Shown: in pieces, positions 34,946-44,137 of the stretch
Position numbering within the stretch: position 1 is the stretch's first letter
Layout: every line of letters starts with the position of its first letter
Assembly: GCA_021797355.1 (NCBI GenBank)
Contig: JAJZZX010000001.1
Span: 326,523 to 390,522, forward strand
DNA: 64,000 bases
Direction: 5' to 3'
DNA from: Thermoplasmata archaeon
GTDB taxonomy: Archaea; Thermoplasmatota; Thermoplasmata; Thermoplasmatales; Thermoplasmataceae
Made by a program: the position numbers and the translations under genes
The notes under the pieces: model-generated
What the model saw: the letters and a program-made list of their open reading frames with translations, nothing else
Databases searched by the model: none
Told to the model about the DNA's origin: nothing

Positions 34946-37642
34946 TTATTCCGCCTCGCGTACGAAAGATTTGCCATTGACCTTGGAAACCTCAAATATG
35001 TTGTTGGAAACCGATCTCAGCTCTGAATGGTGTGACACTATTATCATCTGTGGAATTGGAATTTCGTCCCCATTGAAACTGTACTGAAGAATATCGGTCA
35101 GGTTTTGCCTGCGATCCTCGTCCAGGAACACAGTGGGCTCATCCATAACCATGGTCTTTATACTGTCATTGACGTACTTAACAAGCGCAAGTCGAAGCGC
35201 TATGGCAAGGGCTGTCCTTTCCCCGCCGCTCAGCATGTCTATGCTCTCTACGTTCCCATTCTGTGAGACCTCTATGCTCATGTCTTCCCCCACCCTAATA
35301 TCATCAAAGTTGAGGTTGAACGCCATGGAATATTCCCTCATCATGTTGGTGACATAGACCGCAGAATCCCTCCTGATGGTCTTCTGAATGCCGTCCCTGT
35401 CAAAGCATGTCCTGATCAGATCCAAACGTGCTATTGCTTCCCTGAGGTTTTCAAGCCGGGCAACCTCCTGTTCAGCTGCAGTCCTCTCGCGAATTGAGGA
35501 GTCCATGGCTGCTTCAAGTCCTTTCAGCCTTTCCCTGTATGATGATGCCTCTGAAATATGGCTCTGCCACCTATCATCAGCCATCCTTAGGTCATTAGTT
35601 GCCTTCTCAAGCGCTTCAATGGCAGCCGGCAGTCCTGATACTGATCCGGACAGCATATCCATATCCCTTTCAAGATCGGCCAGGCGTGCTGCTATTGTTC
35701 TCTCCGCCTCTCTTTCTCCACCAATTGATCCCATAAGGGCGGACAGCTCCCGATCAGCTCTCAAACTTTTCTGGAGCTTATCCTTAGTTCCATCGTCCGG
35801 AATAAATCCCAAGTCCCTTAAAATGGAATCCTTCTCGTTTCTCAGCAATGATATCTCATCCCCCAGGCGTGAAATCTCATTTCTGATCCTTTCCCCGTTC
35901 ATCTCCTTCATGGCTGCCTGAAGTGAGATGTATCTGACCTCTGAGGGATTTTTAGCTTCAAGCTCCGAAGTGATGGACTCCAGCTCGCTTTTCAGGGATT
36001 GGTAAGCCAGGTGATCATTCTCAAGTTCAGACATCCGCTTCCTGTGCTGGTCAAGTTCCTGTTCTTCTGCACTAATCCGCTTCATTAGTGAAAGGTAATT
36101 CTGGACTTCCTGTGAAGAGAGCTCATCAAGTTCTTCTGCTAGCTTTTTTCTTTCCCTTTCAAGCCGGGATTTTTCTTCAGTAAGCTTCTCCAATTCCTCA
36201 AGGAGGCGACTATCCTCATTTTTGTAGTCAGATGTGAGCCTATCCATGTGTTCATTGGTCAACGGCTGTTTGCAAAGGGGGCACACGTTTCCGCTGCCGA
36301 GTTCTGACAGGCTGGCTGAAATTTTCTTCCTTTCATTGAATATCCGTCCGGCCTCAGCCTTGATCTGGGCTATCCGGCCATCAATCGAGAGTATTTTGCC
36401 CTGAAGCCCATTCCTGATCGTGTTAACCTTTACTTCGTCAGCATCCTGATCCAGAATTCCCAGGATCTTTCCCTTTATTTCGGAAAGCTCCCCATTCATC
36501 CGCTGAATCCTGCTAATGGACTGGTCATATGAGTTCCTTACCAGAGAAAATGTTTCCTCGCCTCTTTCCAAGGTTTTTATTTTTTCTTTCGTTACGACCA
36601 ATTTTTCCGACAGTAATTTAAAGCTCTCGTGGTCCGGAAGAAGCGATCTCACCTCGGCACTGATACTTTCGAGCCTTTCCTGTTGTTCCTTGAAATTTTG
36701 CATCAGCTTTTCTCTGGAATCCAGAATAGTCAGAAGATCGAAATACCTCTGGATATGCAGTTGCATTCCTAGCAGCTCAGAATCTATCTGGCCTCTGAGT
36801 TCGGATGATTTTCTTTCCATATCGCTGATCCTGCGCTTCTTTTCGGCGAGTTCCATGCTAACGGCATCAATCTTTCCCTGCAGTTCCTTTCTTTTCCTAT
36901 CATCCGATTCAATCTTCTGGACCGTTGCTTTTGCATCCTGGAACCTGCTTTTGGCGGCTTCTAGTGCGGATTTAAGTGGCCCCTCCCTGGACTCGGATTC
37001 ATGTAGGGCATTCCTGGTTGCCAATATCTCGTTCTGTGTGGCTTCAATCTTTTCAATGGCTTCCTGCAGATTCTTAGGAGCTGAGGACATGGCATCAACC
37101 CTACCCCTCAGCAGCTTTGTCGAATCCTGTATGTCCTGGGCCAGCTGCTGCAGAAAGTTCAGGCCGAGGATGTGGCTGAATGTCCTCTCTCTCACAGACT
37201 TGTTTTCAGATACAAGGGAAGTTATCTCGCCCTGCTGAACAAATACCGAATTGAGAAAGAGGTCTTCAGTTATGCCAAGGATGTCCTCCATTGCCCTGTT
37301 AACGGCTGAAACAGTCCTGGCTATCTCCGTGTTATTTTTTATCAAGGTTGCGTCCCTGCTCTTTATCCCAGAACGGCCCAGGGACATGGCCCTTGTGACA
37401 GTATAATGATCTGAAGAAATAGAGAAATCAAGCTTAACAAAGGCTTCGCTGCTACCATTTCTAACCATGTCAGCAACAGCTCCTCCTCTGCTGTCCCCAA
37501 AGAGGGCAAATTTAATCCCGTCTATGATGCTGCTCTTTCCAGCGCCATTCTTTCCAGTTATAAGGTTGACCCCAAGATCGAAATTTACCCGGCTGTCCTC
37601 GTGGGAAAGAAAATTTCTAAGCTCAATTGAATGAATTATCAT
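34946..37642 (-). CDS. rad50: DNA double-strand break repair ATPase Rad50
   Basis: SMC-like ATPase of the Mre11-Rad50 complex. The Walker A is GKNGAGKSSIIDGIKFALFG near residue 30. A long coiled coil (about 170-720) is interrupted by the zinc hook CPLCKQP near 452. The ABC signature LSGGERTALAIALRLAL lies near 800 and Walker B TMVMDEPTVFLDEDRR near 835. Length 898 is normal. It is the last gene of nurA-herA-mre11-rad50, with an ATGA-type 4-bp overlap with mre11. Confidence 0.97.
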   Translation of the reverse strand: MIIHSIELRNFLSHEDSRVNFDLGVNLITGKNGAGKSSIIDGIKFALFGDSRGGAVADMVRNGSSEAFVKLDFSISSDHYTVTRAMSLGRSGIKSRDATLIKNNTEIARTVSAVNRAMEDILGITEDLFLNSVFVQQGEITSLVSENKSVRERTFSHILGLNFLQQLAQDIQDSTKLLRGRVDAMSSAPKNLQEAIEKIEATQNEILATRNALHESESREGPLKSALEAAKSRFQDAKATVQKIESDDRKRKELQGKIDAVSMELAEKKRRISDMERKSSELRGQIDSELLGMQLHIQRYFDLLTILDSREKLMQNFKEQQERLESISAEVRSLLPDHESFKLLSEKLVVTKEKIKTLERGEETFSLVRNSYDQSISRIQRMNGELSEIKGKILGILDQDADEVKVNTIRNGLQGKILSIDGRIAQIKAEAGRIFNERKKISASLSELGSGNVCPLCKQPLTNEHMDRLTSDYKNEDSRLLEELEKLTEEKSRLERERKKLAEELDELSSQEVQNYLSLMKRISAEEQELDQHRKRMSELENDHLAYQSLKSELESITSELEAKNPSEVRYISLQAAMKEMNGERIRNEISRLGDEISLLRNEKDSILRDLGFIPDDGTKDKLQKSLRADRELSALMGSIGGEREAERTIAARLADLERDMDMLSGSVSGLPAAIEALEKATNDLRMADDRWQSHISEASSYRERLKGLEAAMDSSIRERTAAEQEVARLENLREAIARLDLIRTCFDRDGIQKTIRRDSAVYVTNMMREYSMAFNLNFDDIRVGEDMSIEVSQNGNVESIDMLSGGERTALAIALRLALVKYVNDSIKTMVMDEPTVFLDEDRRQNLTDILQYSFNGDEIPIPQMIIVSHHSELRSVSNNIFEVSKVNGKSFVREAE

Positions 37643-38769
37643 TCACTCACGCCCAGCCTCTCCAGCAATGCCTTGATTGCTGCCTCACGGTCACCCCTGG
37701 CATTCCTGTAATATTCAGTAACAAGCTCTGACAGTTCAGGATGGTCTCTAAAATATGCCCCTATGTAATCGGACATGTTTTCCATGCCGGGTCTTGTCTC
37801 AACATCAACATGGTCAGGTATAATCTCTGGCGGCCTGAAAATGATCCCGTCGTACTTCTTCAAATCGGATATAACCTTGTCCCTGTCCGCTGTTCCGGAT
37901 ATCCGTACAGTGAAAATTGGCTTCTTGTTGCCAAACCTTCCAGAATATTTACTTATTGCCTCTTCAATGTCAGTTATGTAAGAGCCAGGGCTTGTAGCCA
38001 CAAGATACTGGAATCTCACCGACTTTAGAGGAATCCTTTCCACAGAAACAGAACCGTTGTCTATTGAAACAACATTCACTGACTTTCCATACCGAATAAA
38101 CGATCTTATTTCCCTGGTGCTTTTCATCTCAGTTGATCCGGCATATGAGAATACGGGCCTTGCATCAGTTTTAAGGGCCCAGTCATGTACGTGGCCAAAC
38201 GCTAGATAAGAGTAGTTGGCCGGGAGATCAGATGGTTTCGCTTCGCATGCTTCATCATACAGGAATCCTGTGATGGCCTGGTGCGATATCAGTATGGAAT
38301 TGCTAAAGCCTGAAGCTGAGTTCTCCGCCTTCCTGTACTCCTCAAGAAGCTGACTCCGCCTGAATCCCTTAAGATTGGAAATGCCTGCAATCAAGATCTC
38401 CTCACCATTCTTCTGGTGGATCGTGGTTTCAAGCCCCTCGCGCCCAAGAAGCCTTATGCCAAGAAAGTTAAATATTTCGGCCGCAGGGTAATCCGCCCGC
38501 TTGGGCCTGTCATGGTCTCCCATGATAAGGTACATTGGGATGCCGGCATCCCTGATTGCGAGTGCGGAATCCCGGAATTTAGAAAGGGCAAGGTTGCTTG
38601 GGCTCCATGTATCGAAAAGGTCCCCGGAATGGACTATGAAGTCCACACCTTCCCTGACAGATATATCTATAGCCTCCTGGAAAGCATCATAGAAGTCCTG
38701 TTCCCTCTCATCGCTCATGTACATCCTGCTCCCCAGGTGGGTATCAGACATGTGTATGAATTTAAACAT
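37639..38769 (-). CDS. mre11: DNA double-strand break repair nuclease Mre11
   Basis: Mn-dependent calcineurin-like nuclease. Phosphoesterase motifs: MSDTHLGSRM near residue 7, VHSGDLFDTWSPSN near 47, MGDHDRP near 83, ILISHQAITGF near 168 and FGHVHDWA near 195. The third motif is usually GNHD; here the metal-binding/catalytic Asn is Asp. A capping domain and a C-terminal Rad50-binding helix follow. The ATG directly follows the herA TGA with no spacer, and the end overlaps rad50 by 4 bp. Confidence 0.95.
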   Translation of the reverse strand: MFKFIHMSDTHLGSRMYMSDEREQDFYDAFQEAIDISVREGVDFIVHSGDLFDTWSPSNLALSKFRDSALAIRDAGIPMYLIMGDHDRPKRADYPAAEIFNFLGIRLLGREGLETTIHQKNGEEILIAGISNLKGFRRSQLLEEYRKAENSASGFSNSILISHQAITGFLYDEACEAKPSDLPANYSYLAFGHVHDWALKTDARPVFSYAGSTEMKSTREIRSFIRYGKSVNVVSIDNGSVSVERIPLKSVRFQYLVATSPGSYITDIEEAISKYSGRFGNKKPIFTVRISGTADRDKVISDLKKYDGIIFRPPEIIPDHVDVETRPGMENMSDYIGAYFRDHPELSELVTEYYRNARGDREAAIKALLERLGVSE

Positions 38770-40323
38770 TCAGTCACCCAGCAGGCGAGAAATCCTCTCT
38801 TTCTGTGCGGAAGGGCTCTTTGATCGGTCCCGCTCCATTCTGGCCTTCCTTAGCATATCAACTATGTCAACATCTCCTCCGCCTTCCATGCTTTCCCTGC
38901 TTCTTATGCGCACATTCACTGGAACCCTGACGAATTGGCCAACTAGGATCGCTTCCCCCACGTTCAGCGACGGGAGATCGTCAATGACTGACTGGCTGAT
39001 GGCCTCTCCACTTTCCAGGATTGCCTTCTGGTCAAGGGGGTTGGTGATCCTGAGAATTATCTCTGAGTTGCACTGGCTCAGTACATCCTGATCAATCTTT
39101 CCGGGCCTTTGTGTTATCACTACAAGAAAAATCCCAAATTTTCGGCCTTCAGAGGCTATCTTCTTGATTATCTGCGCTATCAGTGTCTGGGAGCCGGGAG
39201 GAACAAAATTGTGTGACTCCTCAATAAAGATGAAAACAGGGAACTCGTATTGAGATGTAATCTTCGCTTCATAGATCTCGCTGAGTACCCTGTATGAGAA
39301 ATAACCAGCTAGGAACTGATCCATTCCTGAGAGATCCAGTATGGACATCATTCCGGGTGCAAGATAATCGCCCATACCAGTTGTTCTGTCAGAAAAAATG
39401 CTCTTGATCTTTGCCAGCAACCGCAGCCTTCCAGATATCCGGTGATAGTCTTCCTGGTCCATGTTCTCAGCAGTATGCAGGAAATCCTCAAAATCACGCT
39501 TTCCATGCATCCCGTTGATCGCCTGTTCCACTGCTTTTCTGAGATTTGTCCAGGATTCCTTTATCCCCATTATTTCTGATACGTCATCGGCGTCAAGATC
39601 AGCAAATCTGAGCGTGAACTGATCCACAAAGCCTTTCTGTTTTTCATCGTACCTCCCTGTGCTCAGAGGAGTCCGGAAAACTTTTATGGAGCCGCTGTAA
39701 AACTTGCCGTCAGATCCTTTCCGCATAAGAACGTAATCCGCATGGGGATCGAGCACTATTATGGAGGCCCCCTTTTTTAGCAGTTCCTCCATCAGCACAC
39801 CCGCTGTGTGGCTTTTCCCTGCTCCCGTCTGTGCCACGATGGCAACATGCCGCCTCATTCCCCTGACATCGATGGACACATTCACATCCGGCCTGTCAGC
39901 CAGAGTGCCAACTTCCAGCCCTTCATCTTTCCCAAAGGAAAATATCCTTTCAAGAACCTGAGCCGGTGCCCTGAATACAGCAGTTCCAGGCTGTATGAAA
40001 TCTCGGGATAGCTCAAGTTCGTTTCCGTTAAGGCTTCCAAGGCTGCGTGCTACGCCAAGATTGACTGCATAACTCATCTCGCTTTCCACATACCTCTGTA
40101 CACTCCGGAAATCCATCCCGTCATTGAGCAGCTCGCTCTTTGACACAACCCTTTCAACGCGGCCAACTACTGTCTTTCCAGAAGACCTGACAAAAACGTA
40201 CTCCCATTTCTTCAGGTCAACCTTGTCCTTGATTACGAACCTGAAAACCTCAGAAGTGTTATCCCCCACAACATACCCTATCTCAGATTCTGATTCTGGC
40301 ACGGCGCTCACCTCTTGTCTCAT
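38770..40323 (-). CDS. herA: HerA hexameric DNA-pumping ATPase
   Basis: HerA-FtsK-type ATPase that works with NurA to resect DNA ends. The N-terminal HAS-barrel (1-100) starts around IGYVVGDN. Walker A is AQTGAGKSHTAGVLMEELL near 165, Walker B VFIFIEESHNFVPPG near 355, followed by VVITQRPGKIDQDVLSQC near 395, the sensor region. The ATG at 40323 overlaps nurA by 41 bp. A GTG at 40302 with GAGGTGA just upstream is an alternative start that removes seven residues. It is followed without spacer by mre11. Confidence 0.95.
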   Translation of the reverse strand: MRQEVSAVPESESEIGYVVGDNTSEVFRFVIKDKVDLKKWEYVFVRSSGKTVVGRVERVVSKSELLNDGMDFRSVQRYVESEMSYAVNLGVARSLGSLNGNELELSRDFIQPGTAVFRAPAQVLERIFSFGKDEGLEVGTLADRPDVNVSIDVRGMRRHVAIVAQTGAGKSHTAGVLMEELLKKGASIIVLDPHADYVLMRKGSDGKFYSGSIKVFRTPLSTGRYDEKQKGFVDQFTLRFADLDADDVSEIMGIKESWTNLRKAVEQAINGMHGKRDFEDFLHTAENMDQEDYHRISGRLRLLAKIKSIFSDRTTGMGDYLAPGMMSILDLSGMDQFLAGYFSYRVLSEIYEAKITSQYEFPVFIFIEESHNFVPPGSQTLIAQIIKKIASEGRKFGIFLVVITQRPGKIDQDVLSQCNSEIILRITNPLDQKAILESGEAISQSVIDDLPSLNVGEAILVGQFVRVPVNVRIRSRESMEGGGDVDIVDMLRKARMERDRSKSPSAQKERISRLLGD

Positions 40324-41326
40324 AAAGGCTTATTCCTATTTCCTTTTCAAAGGCACGCATATATATGCCCTCCACCTCATCGTTCCTGAATTTAACCAGC
40401 CTGTCTGCATCGGCCAACCAGATGTTGTGAACCTTTATGTCCCCATAACCCCAGAATGCCAGCGAAAGTATATCATCTTCGATAATTCCATCTTTCCCTG
40501 AGTACACATCCATTTTCACAGGTAAGTCCTTTGGATCCGGGAGTAGGTGGGTTGTATTATAAGTATACTCCTTCTCGCCGAATGTGGTTCTAAGAGAAGC
40601 TCTCTGGGCCAGGGGCCTAGTATATCCCGCCGAAGATGCAAGGGACTTGACCAGATAATGGTCATTGAGGCGGGTTTCATGTTCTGCCCTGATTATATCC
40701 TCTTGCAACTTTGTTCTCCCCAATTCCTGAAGAAGGAACTCCCTGAAAACCCTTGATTCAGAGCTCTTTGCCATGAATACCAATGGTATGCTAAGCTCTG
40801 CAGAACGGTCAAGAAGCTTGGAAAGCGTATCTGAATATTCCTCATGGAATTGTTCGTAACCCTCTGCCACCAGAGGGCGTCTCTGTCTGTTGATCCTTCC
40901 GCTTATGGATCCATCAACGAGGAGATAATCTGGTTTCCTTTCCTCAAGAAGCTTCAGCATGCTCATATGTTCCGAATGTTCCATGAGCATGGTCAAGAAT
41001 CTCTGGACATCATCCCTTCCAACCGATATGACAAGCGGAATGAAGCTGGCATATCGGTGGGTTCCTAGGACTGAATATGATCTTATCAGTATGAGCTTCT
41101 TTCCGTTATAGAGCTCACGAACAGTTTCCGTGCTGTCTGTAGCCGCAATCTCCTTTCCAAATGGCACTTCAGGTATTTCGGTAATGTAGTTTCTCCGGAA
41201 AACTTCTGAATAAAGCATTCTTCGCGGCGAATCATATGGCATCAGAAGGTCATTCCTTATCTCATCCCTGTTTTTCTTCAGGAATTCCATGAATTCAGAG
41301 AAAGTATCATTCATCCTTGCATGCAA
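40283..41326 (-). CDS. nurA: NurA 5'-3' nuclease
   Basis: A 347-residue RNase H-like Mn-dependent nuclease that loads on HerA. EIAATDSTETVRELYNGKKL near residue 55 bears the first catalytic Asp, DYLLVDGSISGRINRQR near 135 the next acid, and a C-terminal aspartate lies near WLADADRLVKFRN. Context is decisive: nurA-herA-mre11-rad50 in one direction with overlaps. Only 33 bp separate it from the upstream M50 protease gene, so it may share that transcript. Confidence 0.93.
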   Translation of the reverse strand: MHARMNDTFSEFMEFLKKNRDEIRNDLLMPYDSPRRMLYSEVFRRNYITEIPEVPFGKEIAATDSTETVRELYNGKKLILIRSYSVLGTHRYASFIPLVISVGRDDVQRFLTMLMEHSEHMSMLKLLEERKPDYLLVDGSISGRINRQRRPLVAEGYEQFHEEYSDTLSKLLDRSAELSIPLVFMAKSSESRVFREFLLQELGRTKLQEDIIRAEHETRLNDHYLVKSLASSAGYTRPLAQRASLRTTFGEKEYTYNTTHLLPDPKDLPVKMDVYSGKDGIIEDDILSLAFWGYGDIKVHNIWLADADRLVKFRNDEVEGIYMRAFEKEIGISLYETRGERRARIRI

Positions 41327-41359
41327 ATACTCATAAGTGTATTAAATGGTTCACAGATT

Positions 41360-42445
41360 TCACCTTATTCCGATTGGTACGGCAGTAAAAGTAAGGATGA
41401 ACATTACAAGTGCTGCAACTCCAAGGGCAATATCCACAGGCTTTACAGGTGCATAATCGTCCAGTGCAGGGGGATGCGTGAGTCCAAGCAGAACCACGAA
41501 TATGGCAAGCAGCCACCACCCCTCGTATCTGAAGCCAAGAATGAACAGAAATGCCACGAAAATGTAGTCAACTATGGATGCCCTTTTGCCAAGCAAGCCT
41601 CTTACTACATGACCGCCGTCGAGCTGCCCCACCGGTATAAGATTCATGGCAGTTGCAAACATGCCTACCCATACTGCAAGCACCATTGGAAATACCGGCA
41701 CCCCGTGGGGCTCGTTTAGGTGAAGTACCCTGTAAATGAGGGGAAAATTGATGAAAAATCCAATGCGAAAATCATGGAGGGGAGGAAAGGCATGTGAGAG
41801 GGAGTTGGCGATGAACACCAGAGGCAGAGCGGTCAGGAAACCCGCTATTGGCCCGGCAATTCCGATCTCGGTCATTGCCCTGCGGTTTGGGAGCGGATCT
41901 CTCAGAGATATGAAAGCGCCAAAAGTGCCAAGTGTCAGAGGGAAGGGTATGAAAAACGGAAGGGATGCCCTGACTTTGTGCCATCTGGCGACAATGAAAT
42001 GCCCCGTTTCATGAATGCCGAGTATTAGCATCAGAGGGAGCGAGAAAAAAACAAACCCATACAGGATTCTGGTGTAAATGTCCCTGGGATTTGCTACAAA
42101 GTTGACTGCGTATATTGAGCCAACGTAAATGGTTGACGCAAGGGTAAGGATAAGCATTATTATGTTAAGGTACACACCTCTGAATTTTACTGGTGGGCGC
42201 CTTGTAACTTCCAGAAAATGCTCACCCTCCTCGGACAGGAAAGGTATGAATCCCTTAGGCACAAGTTCTTTCCGTATCTCGTCAAATGCGTTGTCAATGT
42301 CCGGGTTGTCGCTGTTTATGTAATAGAATCTTATGCTCACAGGGGTAGCCTGTATATCATAAGCGTTCAGATGATCCCTAACTACCCTCACCACATATTC
42401 AAGGTCTTCGCTCTGCATACCAGTGAGGTTAGTTTGGTTATCCAT
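41360..42445 (-). CDS. Site-2-protease-like intramembrane metalloprotease (M50)
   Basis: A 361-residue membrane zinc protease with about seven or eight helices and a ~95-residue cytosolic N-terminus. LGIHETGHFIVARWHK near residue 147 is the HExxH site in a membrane segment, and NLIPVGQLDGGHVVRGLLGKR near 265 is the second metal-ligand motif. Such enzymes cut membrane-bound regulators. The ATG overlaps the stop of an 18-codon frame (TAATG), itself overlapping a 44-codon frame. It lies upstream of nurA in the same direction. Confidence 0.93.
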   Translation of the reverse strand: MDNQTNLTGMQSEDLEYVVRVVRDHLNAYDIQATPVSIRFYYINSDNPDIDNAFDEIRKELVPKGFIPFLSEEGEHFLEVTRRPPVKFRGVYLNIIMLILTLASTIYVGSIYAVNFVANPRDIYTRILYGFVFFSLPLMLILGIHETGHFIVARWHKVRASLPFFIPFPLTLGTFGAFISLRDPLPNRRAMTEIGIAGPIAGFLTALPLVFIANSLSHAFPPLHDFRIGFFINFPLIYRVLHLNEPHGVPVFPMVLAVWVGMFATAMNLIPVGQLDGGHVVRGLLGKRASIVDYIFVAFLFILGFRYEGWWLLAIFVVLLGLTHPPALDDYAPVKPVDIALGVAALVMFILTFTAVPIGIR

Positions 42446-42501
42446 TACAATCCTCTTTTAATGAATTTTCCCCAGTTTAACGGGAACCACTCACGTTTCA
42501 T
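42445..42501 (-). CDS. Candidate 18-residue mini-ORF coupled to the M50 protease
   Basis: ATG at 42501 overlaps the TGA of the 44-codon frame (ATGA), and its TAA shares a base with the protease ATG (TAATG). The peptide is basic and aromatic (MKREWFPLNWGKFIKRGL). It may be a regulatory minicistron, or the tail of the upstream frame reached by a frameshift. Too short to judge by composition. Confidence 0.3.
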   Translation of the reverse strand: MKREWFPLNWGKFIKRGL

Positions 42502-42632
42502 AGCTCCACTGACCCCTGGGGAACTTTTCGCTTGTCGCTGATCGGGAGTTCACTGCCAGGTGGCCCACCAGTTGCTGATCCCGAGGCCCATGACGAAACG
42601 ATCTTTAGTCTGCTGTCGTCATATGTGATCAT
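42498..42632 (-). CDS. Candidate 44-residue small protein upstream of M50 protease
   Basis: An ATG-started frame on the minus strand encodes MITYDDSRLKIVSSWASG followed by a Gly/Pro-rich stretch and QGSVEL. It ends with TGA overlapping the next ATG. No family is recognised. The regular chain of overlapping stops and starts up to the protease argues for translation, but a chance frame of this size cannot be excluded. Confidence 0.35.
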   Translation of the reverse strand: MITYDDSRLKIVSSWASGSATGGPPGSELPISDKRKVPQGSVEL

Positions 42633-42755
42633 GATTCACACATACTAATTTGGCAGACAAAACACGAATTCATAACTGGCATAAAAATTTTGCAAATGGA
42701 AAATAATAAAGCAAGAGGCAAAGATATTAATCCAAAGTTATTTTCACGACCACAG

Positions 42756-42828
42756 GGGCTTGTGGTCTAGCGGTTATGACATCGCTCTCACACAGCGAAG
42801 GTCGCCGGTTCAAATCCGGCCAAGCCCA
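42756..42828 (+). tRNA. tRNA-Val (CAC)
   Basis: Acceptor GGGCTTG pairs with CAAGCCC, with discriminator A at 42828. The anticodon stem TCGCT/AGCGA encloses CTCACAC (anticodon CAC). The T arm is GCCGG-TTCAAAT-CCGGC. There is no intron and no encoded CCA. aagatattaatc ~30 nt upstream may be its TATA box. Confidence 0.95.
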
Positions 42829-42935
42829 TCTGCTCGTGGCAAATCATTGTAAAGTCCAAAAGGCGTGACCTGCACAATAGCTTAATGCTTTCGTAATGGG
42901 CTCAGTAAAAACACTTATGGAATTAAGCCCCAGCT

Positions 42936-44129
42936 TCATGATGCGATCGTCTTAGTGCTCTCCTTAGTTAAATTAATGCTACGCATCTCTCTGTACAGGA
43001 ACAACAGCAAGAGTAAGATTACTGGTATCAGGGCGGCGAAAGAGTATCTCAAACCAATGTAACTAACAATCACGCCGGATACGAGCGGCATCAATGCTCC
43101 CACAGCCATCATAACTGAGAAGAATATGCTGTTCGCAGCATTCCTTGTGCTTATGTCGGATGATCTTGATATTGAAATGACCGATAGCGGATAAGTGAAT
43201 CCATGGGGAAATCCCAGCAGAAGGAAGAACATTTCCAGAACCAGAATATTCGGGGATTCGATTATTCCAATGAGCCCGACAGAAGTTATCACAACTGAGA
43301 GTATCATAAGCCTCCATATATCGTCTGGAGGACGAATAGAAAGCAGCAGCCTGCTCAAAAACGACGTAAAAAAGAAAGTTGAGAACATCAGTGTCACTGT
43401 GGCATAATGGACACCGAATTTAGAAACAGCATATATCCCGCCAAAGGTCAGCATAAAAGCAAACGGGATGTTATATGTCATAATATTGTACACAGCTGCC
43501 CTGAATCCATGGTTTCTTAACACTTCACTAACAGGCGCATTTGATTTTTCCTTTTCCTCTGGGAATCTCAGAAAGAATGAGAGCACAAACACGGCTATCG
43601 GAAAAACGCTGAATACAAGGAAAGTTTTTAGAAGAGGCATTAGATCAAGCAAATAAGTTTCGAGTGCCGGTCCGGCTACAAGCGACACGCTGAGTGTCAG
43701 TGTGTACAATGATAGCAGCCTTTCTCTCTGCTTTCTATCGGGAAGAAGGCCGGCAGATGTTATTATGTTCGGCATCAGGGCCCCAAGTGAGAATCCGGCT
43801 ACGAACACCACAGGCCAGATAGTCTCCGCGTTTGTTAAGTAAAACATCGGAAATACCAAAGCGTAGACAAGTGAAGATGCAATGAAAACAAAACGTCTCC
43901 TGCCTGCCCTCAGCCTTGAATTTATGAGAGCACTCATTATAAATGTGCCAGTGGCTGCAAGGGCCGAAATCGATCCTACCAGAAATTCCTTGAAGCCGAA
44001 TACGTATTTTGCTATGAGCGGAATTTCTGTCATGTACATGTTGTTACTCGCTCTTACCGAAAAAGTTATGGAGACAATCACAACAAGCAAATAGAGAAAA
44101 GATGCCCTTAATTCCTGTTCAATATCCAT
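42936..44129 (-). CDS. MFS transporter
   Basis: A 397-residue, 12-helix carrier. SALINSRLRAGRRRFVFIAS near residue 67 is the loop 2-3 motif region, and FAGFSLGALMPNIITSAGLLPDRKQRERLLSLYTL matches MFS helices 4-5. FFLLLGFPHGFTYPLSVISISRSSD lies in the second half. Substrate unknown. It is 8 bp downstream of an unrecognised 220-aa gene on the same strand, so the two are probably co-transcribed. Confidence 0.87.
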   Translation of the reverse strand: MDIEQELRASFLYLLVVIVSITFSVRASNNMYMTEIPLIAKYVFGFKEFLVGSISALAATGTFIMSALINSRLRAGRRRFVFIASSLVYALVFPMFYLTNAETIWPVVFVAGFSLGALMPNIITSAGLLPDRKQRERLLSLYTLTLSVSLVAGPALETYLLDLMPLLKTFLVFSVFPIAVFVLSFFLRFPEEKEKSNAPVSEVLRNHGFRAAVYNIMTYNIPFAFMLTFGGIYAVSKFGVHYATVTLMFSTFFFTSFLSRLLLSIRPPDDIWRLMILSVVITSVGLIGIIESPNILVLEMFFLLLGFPHGFTYPLSVISISRSSDISTRNAANSIFFSVMMAVGALMPLVSGVIVSYIGLRYSFAALIPVILLLLLFLYREMRSINLTKESTKTIAS

Positions 44130-44137
44130 GCTTTCAC

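Noticed and set aside
35388-37238. Long Ser/Leu-rich plus-strand frames (177 and 240 codons) opposite rad50
   Set aside because: Low-complexity composition typical of the antisense of a coiled-coil gene; rad50 has all its motifs on the other strand.
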